A DNA stretch of 64,000 nucleotides from Acetivibrio ethanolgignens (GTDB lineage: Bacteria; Bacillota; Clostridia; Lachnospirales; Lachnospiraceae). This document shows, piece by piece, positions 62,894 to 64,000 of the stretch. The stretch covers positions 1 through 64,000 of the forward strand of contig NZ_LNAM01000153.1 in the NCBI RefSeq assembly GCF_001461035.1, given 5' to 3'. The notes beneath the pieces are model-generated. The model saw only the letters and a list, made by a program, of their open reading frames with translations, did no database searches and had not been told where the DNA came from. Position 1 is the stretch's first letter, and each line of letters starts with the position of its first letter. The position numbers and the translations under genes were made by a program.

Positions 62894-63040
62894 CTCCCTT
62901 CAACAATATTTTTGAATTTTTCTTCAATTCTGCAAAAAACGGTTCCGCTAAGCACCCCGAATTTCTCCTATTAGTGAGGAGGTAATATAATTTGCCTGTT
63001 TTAATATTACTTCCGATACAAAAGAAAGGAGGAATCGTCT

Positions 63041-63415
63041 ATGACGCAAATCTATCGTGAGCTGACAGGTCGGGAGAAACAGCGAATCAAAAAGCTGATC
63101 ACTTCCCGCTGCGCCAACTATGACAAGGAATACGGATGTCTGCCGCTGGACTGTGAATGTCCCATGTTTGGTATCTGCTACACCAACAGCGCACTGTGCA
63201 GAAAATTTCGCAACGCACTTTTGCCAACAGCCCCGGAGCTGCAAGCCGTATTCCAGCCCATGCCGCTGACTGTCTGCAAGCAGTGCGGCAAGGTTTTCCC
63301 AAAAGAGGGAAAACGAGTCTATTGCTTAGAACGCTGTGCCGAAGAAGTCAGACGAGCGCAGACCGCAGCCAGAGTGCGGAAGCACAGAGCAAAGCAGAAA
63401 CAAGATACGGTGTAA
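63041..63415 (+). CDS. Cysteine-rich VLP protein
   Basis: A 124-residue protein with nine or more cysteines in two groups (CANYDKEYGCLPLDCECPMFGICY; CKQCGKVFPKEGKRVYCLERC) and a basic end. It matches the Cys-rich VLP family, found in Clostridia mobile elements, often before tnpX-type genes. The ends suggest a zinc ribbon. Divergent from the acidic protein; a GTAATAT/ATATTAC pair (62982-63010) between them could be an operator. AAAGGAGG precedes the ATG. Confidence 0.8.
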   Translation: MTQIYRELTGREKQRIKKLITSRCANYDKEYGCLPLDCECPMFGICYTNSALCRKFRNALLPTAPELQAVFQPMPLTVCKQCGKVFPKEGKRVYCLERCAEEVRRAQTAARVRKHRAKQKQDTV

Positions 63416-63593
63416 CCATTTTGCTCTTGGAAAGTCTTGTACCGCAAGGTTTTTTGAGGGCATTTCTGCGCCTGTAAGGTGTTTGCACACTTTGCTCGTT
63501 TTTATCCCCACAAATGGTTACACGCAGTCGGAACCAACAATGAAATTATACACGAAAAAGATGAATTTTTCAATCTATGGAGGTAATTTGCCT

Positions 63594-64000
<407 letters not shown>

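Noticed and set aside
62411-62974. 187-codon hydrophobic plus-strand frame
   Set aside because: It is the reverse reading of the Asp/Glu-rich stretch of the minus-strand protein; runs of Ser, Phe and Ile result from that bias.

Overview
The window looks like chromosome of a gut-type Firmicute, most likely a Lachnospiraceae/Clostridia member. The signs are AT-rich core genes, strong AGGAGG ribosome sites, Clostridia-type ABC, TusA/YeeE and DhaKL genes, and ICE, TnpV/TnpW/TnpX and Cys-rich VLP genes typical of Clostridia. It divides into a core region (about 1-26.5 kb), a scar of dead insertion sequences (26.5-29.9 kb), and a large integrative element that starts at a tRNA-Arg 3' fragment (29,974) and runs off the right edge.

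Core, 1-13.7 kb: a leftward sulfur-trafficking operon (thioredoxin-reductase-like flavoprotein, two half-size YeeE/YedE membrane proteins, a TusA-like carrier) sits opposite a LysR regulator, with a second TusA nearby. A rightward operon follows: a sugar aminotransferase, a glycosyltransferase fused to an ATP-grasp ligase, and a nitrate/sulfonate/riboflavin-precursor-type ABC importer. It converges on a GT-C (ArnT/PMT-like) glycosyltransferase. Two lipoproteins with paired rhodanese domains close this part. Core, 13.7-22.4 kb: a branched-chain-amino-acid-type ABC importer (livKHMGF) reads straight into dhaK, dhaL and an ATC-hydrolase-family gene, followed by a GAF-PAS-Fis regulator. A perfect TGTTTCA-N3-TGAAACA palindrome upstream of the promoter is a candidate operator. 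Core, 22.7-26.5 kb: a 58-residue Cys-containing peptide gene and two ABC exporter half-transporters.

Scar, 26.5-29.9 kb: an internally deleted IS66 copy with both inverted repeats, an IS200/IS605 remnant, and ISL3 and IS3 fragments. A translationally coupled DUF3791-DUF3990-DUF3791 module lies between them.

Integrative element, 29.97 kb to the end: tyrosine integrase, a multi-HTH gene broken by two in-frame stops, an IS110 copy, MazF, several XRE repressors, and a control region with palindromes and about ten GGTGTTAT iteron-like repeats. Next comes a YolD gene and then a defence-like island. The island holds uncharacterised genes, a PD-(D/E)XK protein, a UmuC tail joined to a decapitated pglX, a SEFIR-domain protein with a membrane-anchored partner, and brxC, brxB, brxA with an XRE gene. 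This is a BREX-type locus that here lacks pglZ, brxL and most of pglX and carries SEFIR genes instead. To its right, an IS-transposase/flavin-oxidoreductase chimera, an FMN riboswitch and ribU are spliced into the conjugative backbone. The backbone gene topB is cut by a nested Tn4451/Tn5397-type element (TnpX-like recombinases, TnpV, TnpW, RhuM, Cys-rich VLP) that continues past base 64,000. The most promising undescribed systems are the BREX-SEFIR hybrid, the GGADGPT-motif/nuclease island beside it, the aminotransferase/GT2-ATP-grasp cluster, and the peptide plus twin-ABC locus.
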